From Drosophila persimilis (taxonomy: Eukaryota; Arthropoda; Insecta; Diptera; Drosophilidae), in assembly GCF_003286085.1 (NCBI RefSeq), contig NW_020825312.1, positions 620,001-684,000 of the forward strand: a DNA stretch of 64,000 nucleotides, in the 5' to 3' direction. The translations under genes and the position numbers were made by a program. The number at the start of each line of letters is the position of its first letter. Position 1 is the stretch's first letter. Positions 9,421-21,619 of the stretch are shown piece by piece. The notes below the pieces were generated by a model that worked only from the letters and a program-made list of their open reading frames with translations, made no database searches and was not told the origin of the DNA.

Positions 9421-12400
9421 TTGTAAAATTAGGACTATAAAAAGATGAATAGATTTGAATAGTGTGTTCATAATATTAGCTCTTAATATCAAGTGTTATT
9501 TCTGAAAGTTTAAGGAAAAGATCAAAGAATTTTCAATGCTGAGACCCTCAAAGAATACCTAAGTTTTTGAAAATAATCCATTAATTCGCAACCGGAATAA
9601 GAAATCAATAAAACTCAGAATTGGGGAATTTTAAATGAAATACATTACAAAAATATTTATATGTATCTTTCGGCCATATTTATCGATCCTCAGGAGGATA
9701 GATTCATAACCGTTTCAATTCATTTTTTAAGCTCTTGGCGGGCGTCCAGCGTTGGCATGACAATGGTTTAAAAAACTGAAAGGATTTTTATGACACGAGC
9801 GAGTGGATAGCTTCCGTTCCATTCCAAGTCGCTCCTCACCACGTGGCAAAAGCATGGGGACGGACGTTAGCGGAAGGTGGGCCCGCCTGCCGCTAAGCCC
9901 TGGCTCGTTGCCACATTGTCTGAGGCTGTTCCGGGCGCGCAGCTATCTGGAGTCGACCCGATGCGATGGGATGCGATCCAGCCCATGGTTGCGGCCGCCT
10001 AATGCATTATTGTTCCTGTCCAGTGAGACGAGGACAACAACCAGGAGACGCTGGAGTCTTTATGGCATTTCATAACTGCTCTCGAGCGTAATTTGTTTCC
10101 TGTTTACGCGCAGCAGGACATTTCACATCCATCCAGCCGCGTGCGCATTGGCGTATAAATTATTGCCCGAATCATGAGCTCAACAAATACCGAAGCCGGA
10201 ATACCGAGCGCCGAAACCACCACCAGATAGACCAGATCCACGGCCATGTGACCCATCTTCACTGCATTGCCATCGCCCCCTGATTCAGACTCAAGTGTTT
10301 GCCCATTAATTTGCTTAGGCCAGAACCCAGGGTGGCAGCTACTTTGCGACCCTCTCATCTCCTCTCCCTCCCCTGACACTGCTGCAAATATTTGCATAAA
10401 TTTGTAATAATTTTATCGTCAATTTGTGTGTTTTATTAGCATGTTCCGAGGCACTCTCATCTCGCATCCTCCCCCCTTGAACTGCCTTTGATTTGTGGCC
10501 GGTTGCGGGTGTTTTTCTCATTTGGTTTCTTTTTTATGCTTTTTGTTTTTCATTTTTATTAATTTGTTAAAAATTTGTCACCTTCGCTTTGTGAGCCTCA
10601 ATGGCCACTGATGATGATAAATGGTCTCAGATGATGAAAGCGAGCAGCTGGCTGGAAATTTTCAAGGGAAGGTACTTGAGGTTTCAGTCAAGGTGGGTCC
10701 AGGCTCTGAAGAGCCAAATGTTAAGCCAAATCTTAATTAATGCAAAAACTGTAATTAAATATGAGAACAGCGAAAGAAGAATTATAATGGTATTAGGAAT
10801 GAAAATGTTGTTTAGTTCAGGAATTGAAGCACACTCTTCACGTACGAGTTTACCATTTCCTACGTCCTACACATAATCCCTCATTCCCACATAAGGCTCA
10901 TTCCGGTTAAATAGAAGGAAGGAAATGGCTTAATTTTTGCTTGGCTAGGTCAATGATTTGTCCGTGCTCTCAGTCCCGATGGCAAACATCTGACAAAGCG
11001 AGCTACTGGGCTCCAAGGCGGTACGGGACAGAGACGTGTGCGGCAGGCAATCAGACGAACCCAAAACAACTGCCACAAGGCAAACAGATGGGACGGAAAA
11101 CGGATGAACGGATGAACGGAAGAGTTGAGCTCCGTTCTGAATGGAGACCAAGGCCTATTATGACATAATTAACTCCTCGTTTGGGCCGACAAGCGATTAC
11201 ATAACGCTAAATAGAGGGGAAGAGTCGGAGTCGGAGGGATTACCTTGCCGATTACGCACAAAACGCAAACTGTTTACATTTTTGGCAAACACCAAACGGA
11301 AATGCAGGCTCTAAGCAGCGCTCCGGACAAACAAATAACCCGTACTCGGATCCAGGGACATCTGTTAAACGGGGGGGACTAGACAGGAGACGGGAACAAA
11401 GGTCTCCCGACAATGGCCAGATCCGCAAGGTCCGCACCGAGCGCCAGCTGTGCTCTGATGATGTCTAATGCCCAATGCCCGATGCCCGATGCGACAAAAA
11501 TCCAAAAGAAAGCCGAGCCAGAAACAGAAACAGATCCAAAAAGAAAGCAAAACACGGCCCGAAGAAACAGCAATGGAAACATACAATAAATAGAAAATAG
11601 TTTTTGTCGATAACTGCATTTTTCCCCGTTCCCTTTGTCAGTCTCTCTTGATCGCCTCAATGGGTTAAACGCCACCAGATGGTTGTCTGGCACTCCTAAC
11701 TGCCAATAGCTTAGGATTATAACTGTAGCCCCCTGAGGCTGAGGCAACGGAACTGTTGGGACACCAGAATTGTGCTCTCTTTTCTTGCTAGACACTAATC
11801 ACATTTAATAACAATTCTTTTTCTTTTTCATTTTCATGTTTTTTTTCTTTTTCTGTTTTTTGCAATTGTCTGAAAGAGCGCCATGGAGGTGGAGCTGGAG
11901 GTGAAGGGGCCTGTGTCTACTCAACTCATCAACACCCTGACGAATCGTAGACAAAACCAAATTTGAGTAATCAGCCTCATTCAACAAAAGTTGAAAAGAG
12001 CTGAGAAACGTGGAGCATAAACACAGGCAGACCTACAGGCAGAGGGCAGACCTATGAAAAAGTATGGGAAAAAACATATACTATTAAGTGAGATTTGATA
12101 CTCTATAGAACCCGAAAGAAGTTTGTTTTCCAAAACAGTTTTTGATGTGCAAGTTAGATTAACATCAAACCTAACTTTGTTTTATTTATTTATTTAATCA
12201 ATGCAATCAAAATGCTTTCAATGTTCATGATGTGTAATGAGTTAATAATAAAAATCTGCTCAAATACGGAGATGTTGTACAGTCTGAGCATTTGCCAAAA
12301 TCCACGAGGAAATCAAAATTCAAAGACTGTATCATTCCCACCGGTTCATACCAGAGTAGGAGCCAGAGATGGGGTATTGGCTTTGGTCTGGGGGCCCCCA

Positions 12401-13000
12401 CAATAATAACAAAACGCAAACAACAAACAAAAAACAACAAAAGCGCTTAAATGAAACAAAGCCAATGGACAATGGGTGCGCATTATTTTCTAATTTATCG
12501 GCATTGTCCGACGAAGCCTCTCGGTTCGGTTGGGACGGGATTCGATGGTATGGGATGGGATTGGTTCCTCCGGTTTGGCTTTTTCGTTTTGGTATTTTGA
12601 TTTGGACTCTTTTTTCTTTTTCTTGACCGAAAAGCTCATTGTGGTTGCTTGTTTTCATTATTGATTTAAACAAATCGAACAGCAAGTGAAGAGCGGTATT
12701 AATGCGGTTTTAATGAAGTAATAAACAGCAAAGACGATGATGATGGCGATGGCGAGTCATCGTTTTGCCTTTGTGGCAGTCCACAGGGTTCATTCATTAA
12801 AGGGTACCCTGATAGGAATCCAGATCGGGAAGCAGAACCCATAATTATCCGTAATCTTCTAGCGTTCATCTCCGAAAAACAATCCCAGCAATTAATTGCA
12901 TTTTGTCATAGCAAAATACGAGTACTATAAAAACAAATCCCAATAGTGAGATTATTTTTGCTAGTTGCAGTTGGGCACGCAATTTTTCTGGGCTTGGGCT
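9420..13000. other. Intergenic DNA without supported genes
   Basis: No coding region or RNA gene is recognised. A 97-codon minus-strand frame (10104-10397) with a hydrophobic middle has no recognisable family and sits in unremarkable sequence. A perfect octamer ATTTGCAT is at 10390-10397. The segment shows ordinary alternation of AT-rich and mixed DNA, with poly-T/CT stretches near 11816-11862. Confidence 0.5.
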
Positions 13001-13082
13001 GGAGATTGGAACTGCCACTGGGGTTGGGTTCTAATTCTGGTTCGGGTGGGTGTGGGTCCACATCTGGGTTGGGCCGGACCAG
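12989..13082 (+). repeat. Degenerate GGGCTT/GGGTTC hexamer tract
   Basis: About 90 bases are rich in GGGCTTG, GGGTT and GGGTG words of roughly hexameric spacing. It is one of several diverged G-rich hexamer tracts in the window. Confidence 0.6.
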
Positions 13083-14268
13083 GCCAAACACTTTCGCCTC
13101 GACTCCATTCTCTGGCAATTTGTGTGACAAATGTTACGTTCCAATAATTATGTAAAGAGCCAAATGAAAGGTTTGGCCAGTGCCGCCTGACCCAAATGAT
13201 TGGGCATTTATGTTGGAAAAGTGATACGAGTATCTGCCTCGAAATGGTATGGATGGGGCAGAACTTAGTTCGTTTCTGATTCAACTGCAGTTACTCTGTG
13301 CAAGGAGGTCCAATCAAAATCGCTAAAAGGATTCTAATATTTATTCAAACTACGAGTACGTCTGTTGATTTTGTCCACTATTATTTGTACTCCTGTCAGC
13401 GAACCCTGTGATTACCAGGAAATAGAATGGAATCTGAGCGCTGTCTCCCCAGAGGCCAAACAAAGTCGCGACAAAATCAATATGAAAGAATCCTGGCGAG
13501 CCTTGAACTTGGTCAATGTTAATTACAGAAAATCTTGCTTCAGCCTCCAGCCTCTAGCCTCTAGCTCCTAGCCTCTACCTCAGCCTTTTCAGACAGACAA
13601 AACACGAAGCGACAAATTCCAGTTAATAGTCGAGAAGAGAACAACGCGGCCGCCGAATGTGTACAAGTCAATTAACAATCGTTTGCTATGAGCCAGCTCT
13701 GACCAGCTCCCGACAAGGCCCAACTACTGTTGAAGTCTGGGGCTCTGGCTCTGGCTCTGTAGATCTGTTTGGTTTGACTGCTGGCCACTAAACGATGACA
13801 AACAGAGGAGCAACAGGCTCGATTGGCTGCCAATCAGCTGTGGTCGTGTCAACTGGATCTTGCAACTGCTGCAGCTTCCCTGCTGCCATTACACTGAGCC
13901 GAAACCTCAAGTTTCTGATAGAATGAAGGTTAATCGAATCGAATATTAACAAATGGGAGAAATCTCCTCTTGCACAATATTCCTCGAAAACCAATTCGGT
14001 CTAAGAATACTTGCTTGATTTGATGCTTAGATTAGTTACAGTTTACTTTTTTACAGTGTAGCCTCTCTTTCTTTCTCTATCTCTCTTTCTCTCTGATATG
14101 CAAATGAAGAGGAACAACAAGAGCAGTTTTCAAAGTATTTGTTTTGGGCCATTTGTAGCTTGACTTTTGTGTGTTTGGCTAGGTAATTCATAGGGTTCGA
14201 TTGCTCTCCGCTGGCCCGCTTAACACTCGATTGGTTTTGTTGTTTAGCACGAGTGTTCGATCATAGAG

Positions 14269-14314
14269 CGATCCGATCCGATCCGTACCGATCCGATCCG
14301 ATGCGATGCGATCC
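14269..14314. repeat. GATCC(G) tandem repeat
   Basis: Pentamer-like GATCC units, with GATGC variants, are repeated about nine times with one interruption (GTACC). Each unit resembles half of a short palindrome. No function is recognised. Confidence 0.75.
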
Positions 14315-14599
14315 CCACCCCATACTCCACAGCTGCTTGGCTGCCTGGCCGTGTTCGGATATCATTAAGGTTCATTATGTTCGATGTCCAGAAAAAAGGT
14401 GTTTTCTGTTTCGTTTGATTTCGCCTGGGCATTGTCTGATCTTTGTTTTCGTTTACGCTCGATACCATTGCAAATTCCGCTCCATTCCATAGCGAGATTT
14501 TGTTGCGAACATAATTACGTTAATTCTTTGTGCCCCTCGTCATATGAGGGTAGCGCAGTCGCAGGCGCAGGGCATCCGTTACGATATCGGTATGGGTCC

Positions 14600-14644
14600 G
14601 CTCCCTCTCCCTCTCCCTCTCATTCTCACTCTCACTCTCACTCT
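14600..14644 (+). repeat. CTCCCT/CTCACT hexamer tandem repeat
   Basis: Two adjoining hexamer families, CTCCCT then CTCACT, occur with three to four copies each. This looks like replication slippage followed by one-base divergence of the unit. Confidence 0.75.
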
Positions 14645-16879
14645 TCATACATTTTTTGCTTGATTTATGATGTGACGGAAGTGTAGTGTTTCGGAATTTA
14701 TTACACAAAACATTCGGCGTCTGTCCGGTCTCGGATTACCAGAACAGCTCGTACTACTCGTACTACACAGATCTGCAATCTGCGACTCTTCTGCCCACTA
14801 AAGTGCACAGAAGTGCACATTCTCCAACTGTTGATGGCCGACAAAACTTTTACTCATCTCTGGGCATACAAAAGGACTCGAAACTGTCACAAAAAGGAGC
14901 AGCCCGGCAAAAGGGAGCAGCCTGTCTGCCCAGAGAAAGGCTTCGATGGCCTCAAAATCGAGTGGGGAAAAAAATATGGAGAGAGGAATGCAAACTTTTG
15001 ACGAGACATTTTTCGCTGAATTCATCTACAAAATATATGTATAGCAAAGTGTGAAGGGAGGGAGGGAGGAAAGTGTGCACGCGATGGGATGTACGTGGGG
15101 GGATTTGTAGCGGTGTACAGCAGTGGTGTTGGCGGGGCACACGGACATAAAGGATTGCTGCCAATCGAGGCGTGTAAAACCAATTAGCGGCTGAACAAAA
15201 TTGTTACTATGGCAAAAGGTTATACAACGAAAAATTATATTTCACACATGGAGAAACCAAATTGAGTTGGGGATTTTCACAAAAAGAAAACCCAGGGACA
15301 AGTTAGAAAAGCGTACAGATTCGAGGAATTACAATTTCAGGGAAGTAAGAAAGTATGACATTACTGGAAAATCTTTGTCAATATTTTACTCTTTTGGGCA
15401 TTGGGATTTAATTTATTATTTATTTAAATATCTTATTGCACAAAGTTTTTGATGTGAACCATTAAATAACCTTTACATGCATATGTTGTACAAAGACAAT
15501 ACTTTTTGCGACGACAGCGAAATGCAATAATGAAAACAGATGTACCTAGAAGTATATTTACAAGAAACGTTTTATAGGAAATTCCTGCCCAAACTAGTGA
15601 GTAAAAGAGAGTGAATAAAAACAGATGTTTGAAATCCAGCTATTTGTATATCGCATTGTGATTATTGGATACACTTATTGGGAATTCCTTAATATGGCTT
15701 CCATTTCCATTTCATATTTCATCCTCTGCGAAAATCCAAAAACATATTTTAGGAAATCCAAAATTTAATTGACTTTTCGCGAGAACAGCTTGGAAGCGCT
15801 TTCAGGGCTAACTTCTGTTCAGAAGCAGTTGTTACGCAATGAAGCGGGTTAATTGGGTAAAAAATAACTGGGTAACTGTAACTGCGTCACTCGATCTCGA
15901 TGGAAATGGGAATGCGAATGGAATGGATTGCACAGGTGTATCAGCGACTGTTGGGAGGGGTGTGGGGTTTTTTTGGGCCCTGCCTGTTGCTGTTGCTGTT
16001 ACGCATAAAGAAACAAAATACAAAAATATCCAACAATTGCGATTGAAAAGAAAATTGGCATTGTCTGCTCCGCTCTCAATGATCTCTATTTGTTTTTGTT
16101 ACATTTATTTTTGTTTTATTTGTATTATCCGTAAATGGCTCAAATGGCGCGAAAACTGCCTGCGCTTTCTATTCTATGTTTTCCTCTTTGTGTTTGTTCC
16201 ATTTTTTAACCCCTACTTCCTATTGCTTTAATAAATTTATTTACACTTTGTTGCGTTTTTTCCTTTTTTGATTTGGGGCGCGAGTCGTTTGTTCGAGGAC
16301 GATTTCCGGGCTAAGTCCTCCCCGGACAACCCCTAATTGCTGCCTGCCCACTTGAGAGGACTCCGAGCTCGAGCGCATGGAATCGACTCAGCTGCACTTA
16401 CTCGAAAATATGTATCTGCCTCTAACCATCAGTTGTTCGGCTTCTCAGTGGCTCTGCAGCTAATTCCCACTGTTTATCTCGCGGTCCTATCGAAATTATC
16501 CACTGGCCTGAGGGGCGTGTGCGGGTTTTAGCTTTTGCGGTGTTCTGGCCACACTCCCCACTAATTTGTAAATTTATTTCTTTTCACACACACACACACA
16601 CTTCTGGTTATCGCCAACCTTGGCTGGTTATCAATTAATTTGGCTTGTTTATGTGATCGCAGATTTCGTTTCCTCAATGGAACCATTGACCATCTCTCCT
16701 GCTCGTGCATACTCGTATTTGAGTGGCTATTTCGGGCTTTGCATTTAGTTTCCATAATTTGGTGGGCTTTGTTGTAGAGTGTCGTTTCTGGAGTGATCGA
16801 TTCTGGTCAATACTTATTGTATTTGTTGCTGATTTGTGTTTTTATGGGGCTCTAATATACTTGCTGAAAATATTATCTT

Positions 16880-17240
16880 CACACCCAGAAAAAAAAAACA
16901 CTTAGCATTGAATAGTTTTAAATACATAGATTTAAATATATATATTTATATACATATACCATTAGGTTCGCCCCGAGATTTGATATATTATGTTTTCACT
17001 TTCATTTGGATAGTAATATGAAAATTAATTAATTAAATTAAATATATAAATACGCTTGTATTTGAATCAAAGTGAATTTTAATTAATTTTTAATATATTT
17101 AATATATGATTATTACTGGTTTTTCATTCAAAAAAAGAATCTCAATGTATTTTCGAAATGTGTTATTAAAATTTCAATATTTCCGTTTATAAATTTTTCC
17201 ATTATTACTAAATTTGATCTGTGATTTTATATCAAATAAT
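16880..17240. other. Strongly AT-rich segment
   Basis: About 360 bases of very high A+T include TTAATTAATT-type words and several ATATAT stretches. It could be a homeodomain-dense or matrix-attachment-like sequence. No gene is present, and the change to more GC-rich DNA at about 17260 is abrupt. Confidence 0.6.
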
Positions 17241-20200
17241 ATGTGGAAGGAAATATCGAGGGGTATTCGTTTATGGGCATTATGGATCGACGAGATCTAC
17301 GAGAGCATCTAATATTCGATTCAGATCAGCCCCATACATCGTTTATGTATAGCCGCTTGGTAATGGTAGTGTACTACCTCATCGTCTCGTAGCTGTTGAT
17401 ATCGATTGTTGCATTTAAAATTTTCCATATTGTATTGGCGATCCATTGTTGATCGTTGTGTGTGATTTTGGCTATGACGATCGCAATTTGCGTTGCCAAT
17501 TAGCGCGGCCTTTGTGGACTCAGTCTGCGGCTTGATTTCCATTCGATGGTGACAATTGCTCTTTGTTGGGGATAGAAAGATACGTGATCGATAATTGTTC
17601 GAAATCTGTATCGACTTCAATCGATTGTTTAGCACCTGTTGGAGCTGATTCTGCTCGAACTTTTCGTTTCGCGTCTCTCCTGTTACCCAAATTTGATGGC
17701 GATTTGGGAAAATATGCTCTCCCAGGCCCTTGGGCTCCTGTCTGAGGCTGGACTCAAGTGTTACCGGCTCCGGCTCCGGCTCCCAGCCCACTTCAGTCGA
17801 ATGCGCACAAAGGAAATGTTTTGCTCCCTTTCAGAATTTCCACCCCTCCATTTCCACCGCCGCCGCGGCGTCACCGCGCGCCCATTAGAGCATGTTTAAT
17901 GTTATTTATTCATTAGACTCAAGAGTGCGCGAAAAATAACAATTATCAAAAAGAAACTCCGCTTTTTTTCGGTTCGCATAAAAAAAAGTAAAATCAGAAT
18001 CGGGGTCAGATTTCCCGAAACGATAATTGAGAGGCTGAGTGCTTGCTTACTCGCACCGCACCGCACCGCCCCGCACCACACTCTCTCACTCACTCCCCTC
18101 CCATAAAGAACTAACATATTTTTCGCGTCTCGTTTCGTTTCACTGCTGCAGCTGGGCCAGCGGGTTAGCGGGGGGAGTGCCGCAGGATGTGTAGGATGTG
18201 AGCTTCGGTAAAGATTTTCTGTGGTTTTTTTTTTTTTTGGCTGAAAAGTCCTTGATAACTTGAAGGAGGCCAGCTGTGGTTCGCACAATTAGACAGACAA
18301 TTGGCCCTGCAGGGAACGGTTGGGCCAAAATATTACAAAAACACAGATTTAAGGGTTAAATACTAAATACATTTGTGCAGCGTTTTCCAATTGAGTGCGG
18401 ACTAGTCGTACTTATTGTTGCTAAGTTGGAATCAAATGCAAGGCATTATTCGTAAGTAGATAGATGTTAATTAACGTGTTAGTCTGCCAGTAAAACTTCA
18501 TATTCGGATCAGGGACAATGCCCTGATAGACTTATGTTAATTACCAGATGCGTTTAATCTGCTTTACACTTGTCATATAAAGTATTTGTCTGTCGCTGTC
18601 GCAGGTTAATCGTTCCTTTGGTTGGGAGTTTTAAAGGAGAACACTTTCCCCTGAACACGTTGGTACAATCAAGTCCTTTTCTATTCAAATCTGTGGTTTT
18701 TCAAGGACAAGGAGCTCAAGAAAATTACTTCCTTATTTATTATGATCTTTATCCTAGTGCTACAAGATTTCATTATAATGCACTCGTCACTAAGTTATTT
18801 TAATCTAATAATTTATTTGTTATACTAACCATTTGTTTAATCGTGATCGATTTCATTTAACATACTCTTGCAATTTGAATTTGTAATGGTAATATTTTGA
18901 ATTTTTTTTAAATTTAATTTTATTTGTTTGTATTTATTTATTAATTTTTTTGTTTTTTTTTTTGGTTATTAGGTTATTTATTAGCTAATTTTCTGAATGC
19001 TGTATTTGTGTGCTTTGCATTTACAGTGTGTTTGGGAGCTGATTCCACAGTCGTAAAAACGAACAAAGTATTTCTTTTCAGAGCTGGCAAACAAAAGGAT
19101 TATTTGGTTATTAAGGATTATAGTAGAACGAACACACAATTAATTGGTATTCTAATTTTAAGCATTTAAGTTATGTTTGCCCATTCATTCGTTTTTGAGT
19201 GAAGAGTAAACTTAATTTAACCAGACCTACCCCATCGCAGTCCACATGCATACATATGTATGTATATTATTCTCAGGTGTTGGCCACCCGCACACATGCA
19301 CATGCACATCACACACATATACACGCACACATGTCAGCCAAAGGGTTATGTAACCTTTGAGAATTATGCGCTTCTGCGAGCAGAAAACAGCCACCAAACA
19401 GAAGAGGAGTGGAGAGGAGAGGAGAGCCAACTCCGCTAAGGCTCCACGTCCACTCCATGCAGTAAGAGGCGGCGCAGGAGCAACAGCATCCAACTAGCGA
19501 GAGTTCCAGCACTTGTCGGGCTTTCATTTAATTAGCCACAGCTGACAGTTAGCCAAAGAAAGGATCAACAAAGGAGTGTAGGAGTGGCAGTCGGAGTTGT
19601 GTCACATGTGCGTTTGAAGGCGACTGAACGCGACGCGATGCGACTCTACTCCGCCGTTGAGTTATGCCGCCGGCAAATCTGAAATCTGAAATCGAAAAGT
19701 CTTTTGAGCTTTTGGAGTCGAGTTTGCCTTTTGCCGCACACTCGAGTTGGCAGGCGGCCAGCACCAGCTGGCGGGTTTTGCTCAGACCTTCATGCTGCAC
19801 TGGGAGAAACTAGGAGGCGAAGAGAAAGAACTTTAAATAATATTAGAAATTGTTTCTAATACTAACTCTACCATATGATCTTGTATTTCTTGCTGTTGCT
19901 GTAATGTTAATATATGCGTATAAAACACAATTTAATAAAACATGTTTGTGTGTAAGTTACGAATGATAGGGTTCATTTCATATTTAACTCATTAACATTT
20001 TGTTGCACTTGCATCTCAAAATGAACAAACAATTTCGCGCAGTGCATCATTGCGGTTCCGGAACAGGCCCGACCACTTGACGCTGCTTCAATGGCTACAA
20101 AATGCAATACATAATGACATTTCACTTTGCAATTACAATATAATATTGCGCGGGCATTAAACGGCTTCAACTCGGAGCCAAAATGCACTCGAAAACATTT

Positions 20201-21200
20201 CAAGTGAATTGTTGAAAGTAAAAAAGGAGGAAAACGAAAGAATTATAAATCAAAAATCAGAAAAGGAATGAAATGAAAAGAGTGTGAGCGAGAGAGAGAG
20301 AGAGAGCCATACTCGTAGAAGGGAGCGAGTACTGCAAGCAGTCAAGCATTAAAAATTAATTATGAATTTCTGAAATTCTGCTGCACTTGGGCCAAGGCAT
20401 TTCTATGATTTATGGAGTAGGTAGAGGAGCCATAAATTTGACTTATTGAAGACGAAACCTCTGCGGTTCTCGGAGAGCAAAACAAGAGAAACGCAGAACA
20501 GAACAGAACACACCCTATTACGCACCCATTTTCCATTACCATTTGCTGGAAAATGCTACTTGAAGGCGCCAAATGTTTTGGCAAACAAAGCGTAAATTAT
20601 GAAAATTATGAATTGCCTTCAGGATAACCATGGATATAAACCATTTTTATGGCTCACTGCAGCAGACACATACGTACACTCGTACATAGATCTACCCGTT
20701 TAGGGCCTGTATCGCACCGTATCGCGATTGTCTCCTATGACCAATGACATCTTTATTAGTTTCCACAACAGTGCTTCGCCGACTCCCGGGAAAATGTCAA
20801 AAAGATCTATAATGAATTATGATGAATTGCTTTCTGTTCTCAGCGAAATCCAAGGAGAGACAGACTCCCAGCCCGAGGCCATAGCAACAACAATGCGAGC
20901 ACAACAAAAGCCAATTAAAAACTTAATTTAAGCTGAGGCTGAATGAGAAAACTTTTCGCTGCCCCACGTCGATGCTGGGTATACTCTAATACTAGCAGAA
21001 ATGCTTTTATGGGGAGCCTGGGGAGTATAAGACGACATTTATCCGAGCTACCCTGGACTACCCTGAAATTATCCATTGGTTCATCTATTTCCAGGCAATA
21101 TTCATTTAGATCAAAAACTCTCCTCTTAGTTCTCTGCAACACGAGCAAACTTCATCTTACAGTCAGACTACCCAATCAGTTCAATTCCAAAGCTCTTTCA
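17241..21200. other. Intergenic DNA without supported genes
   Basis: A 156-codon minus-strand frame (17321-17791) shows no domain, signal or family resemblance and is treated as chance. CCGCAC/CTCACT repeats lie at about 18050-18090 and a GA run at about 20287-20305. 18890-18970 is nearly pure A/T with long T runs. I see no RNA gene. Confidence 0.45.
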
Positions 21201-21562
21201 CTTGATGACTCAAGGATTGCGGCAGTGCCAAAATAAAAGCCTTAAGCCCAAATCCATTTCAGATATCTAAAGCTCGAACCGCCTGCTGTGATCTCGACTG
21301 GGGATCAGCTCGGTAGCTGTCTTGGCAGTAGCCCGTAAGATAGTTTTGTATCTTTTTTTTTGTTTCTTGTGGCGGCGGCCATTTTTATTTAACGATTTTG
21401 TTTTATGACATGTTCAGTGACATTTGAAAGCGCTTTAAGGCCTCAATATACACACATATATGAATATATTTGACATTAATTGTTCAAGTTCCTTAGCCCT
21501 TGACAATTCAAAAATCATTTCAAATCGATGCCATAACAATTGCGTCAAATTAAAAAGTCAGC

Positions 21563-21613
21563 CAGGTAGGGACTGTTGGACCGTTGGACTGTTCGACTGT
21601 TCGACTGTTGGAG
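21563..21613 (+). repeat. Zelda-type heptamer followed by five 8-bp GACTGTTS units
   Basis: CAGGTAG (21563-21569) is directly followed by five copies of an 8-bp unit, GACTGTT plus G or C, with one unit mutated to GACCGTTG. It is a small, clean minisatellite of unusual unit length next to a TAGteam site. Function is unknown. Confidence 0.75.
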
Positions 21614-21619
21614 TTGGGG

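Larger units (their letters stand above)
13083..16880. other. Intergenic DNA with several cryptic tandem repeats
   Basis: No gene is supported. Visible repeats are an AGCCTCT-type tract (about 13541-13586), three GGCTCT units (13739-13759), a CT tract (14058-14094), a GATCC/GATCCG tract (14269-14314) and CTCCCT/CTCACT hexamers (14600-14644). An octamer, ATGCAAAT, is at 14098-14105, immediately after the CT tract. A CA run lies at about 16588-16602. Confidence 0.5.

Noticed and set aside
10104-10397. Minus-strand frame with a membrane-like hydrophobic middle
   Set aside because: Short, isolated, without a recognisable family or splice context.
17321-17791. 156-codon minus-strand open frame
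   Set aside because: No domain, signal or repeat is seen. A frame of this length is expected by chance in 64 kb on six frames.
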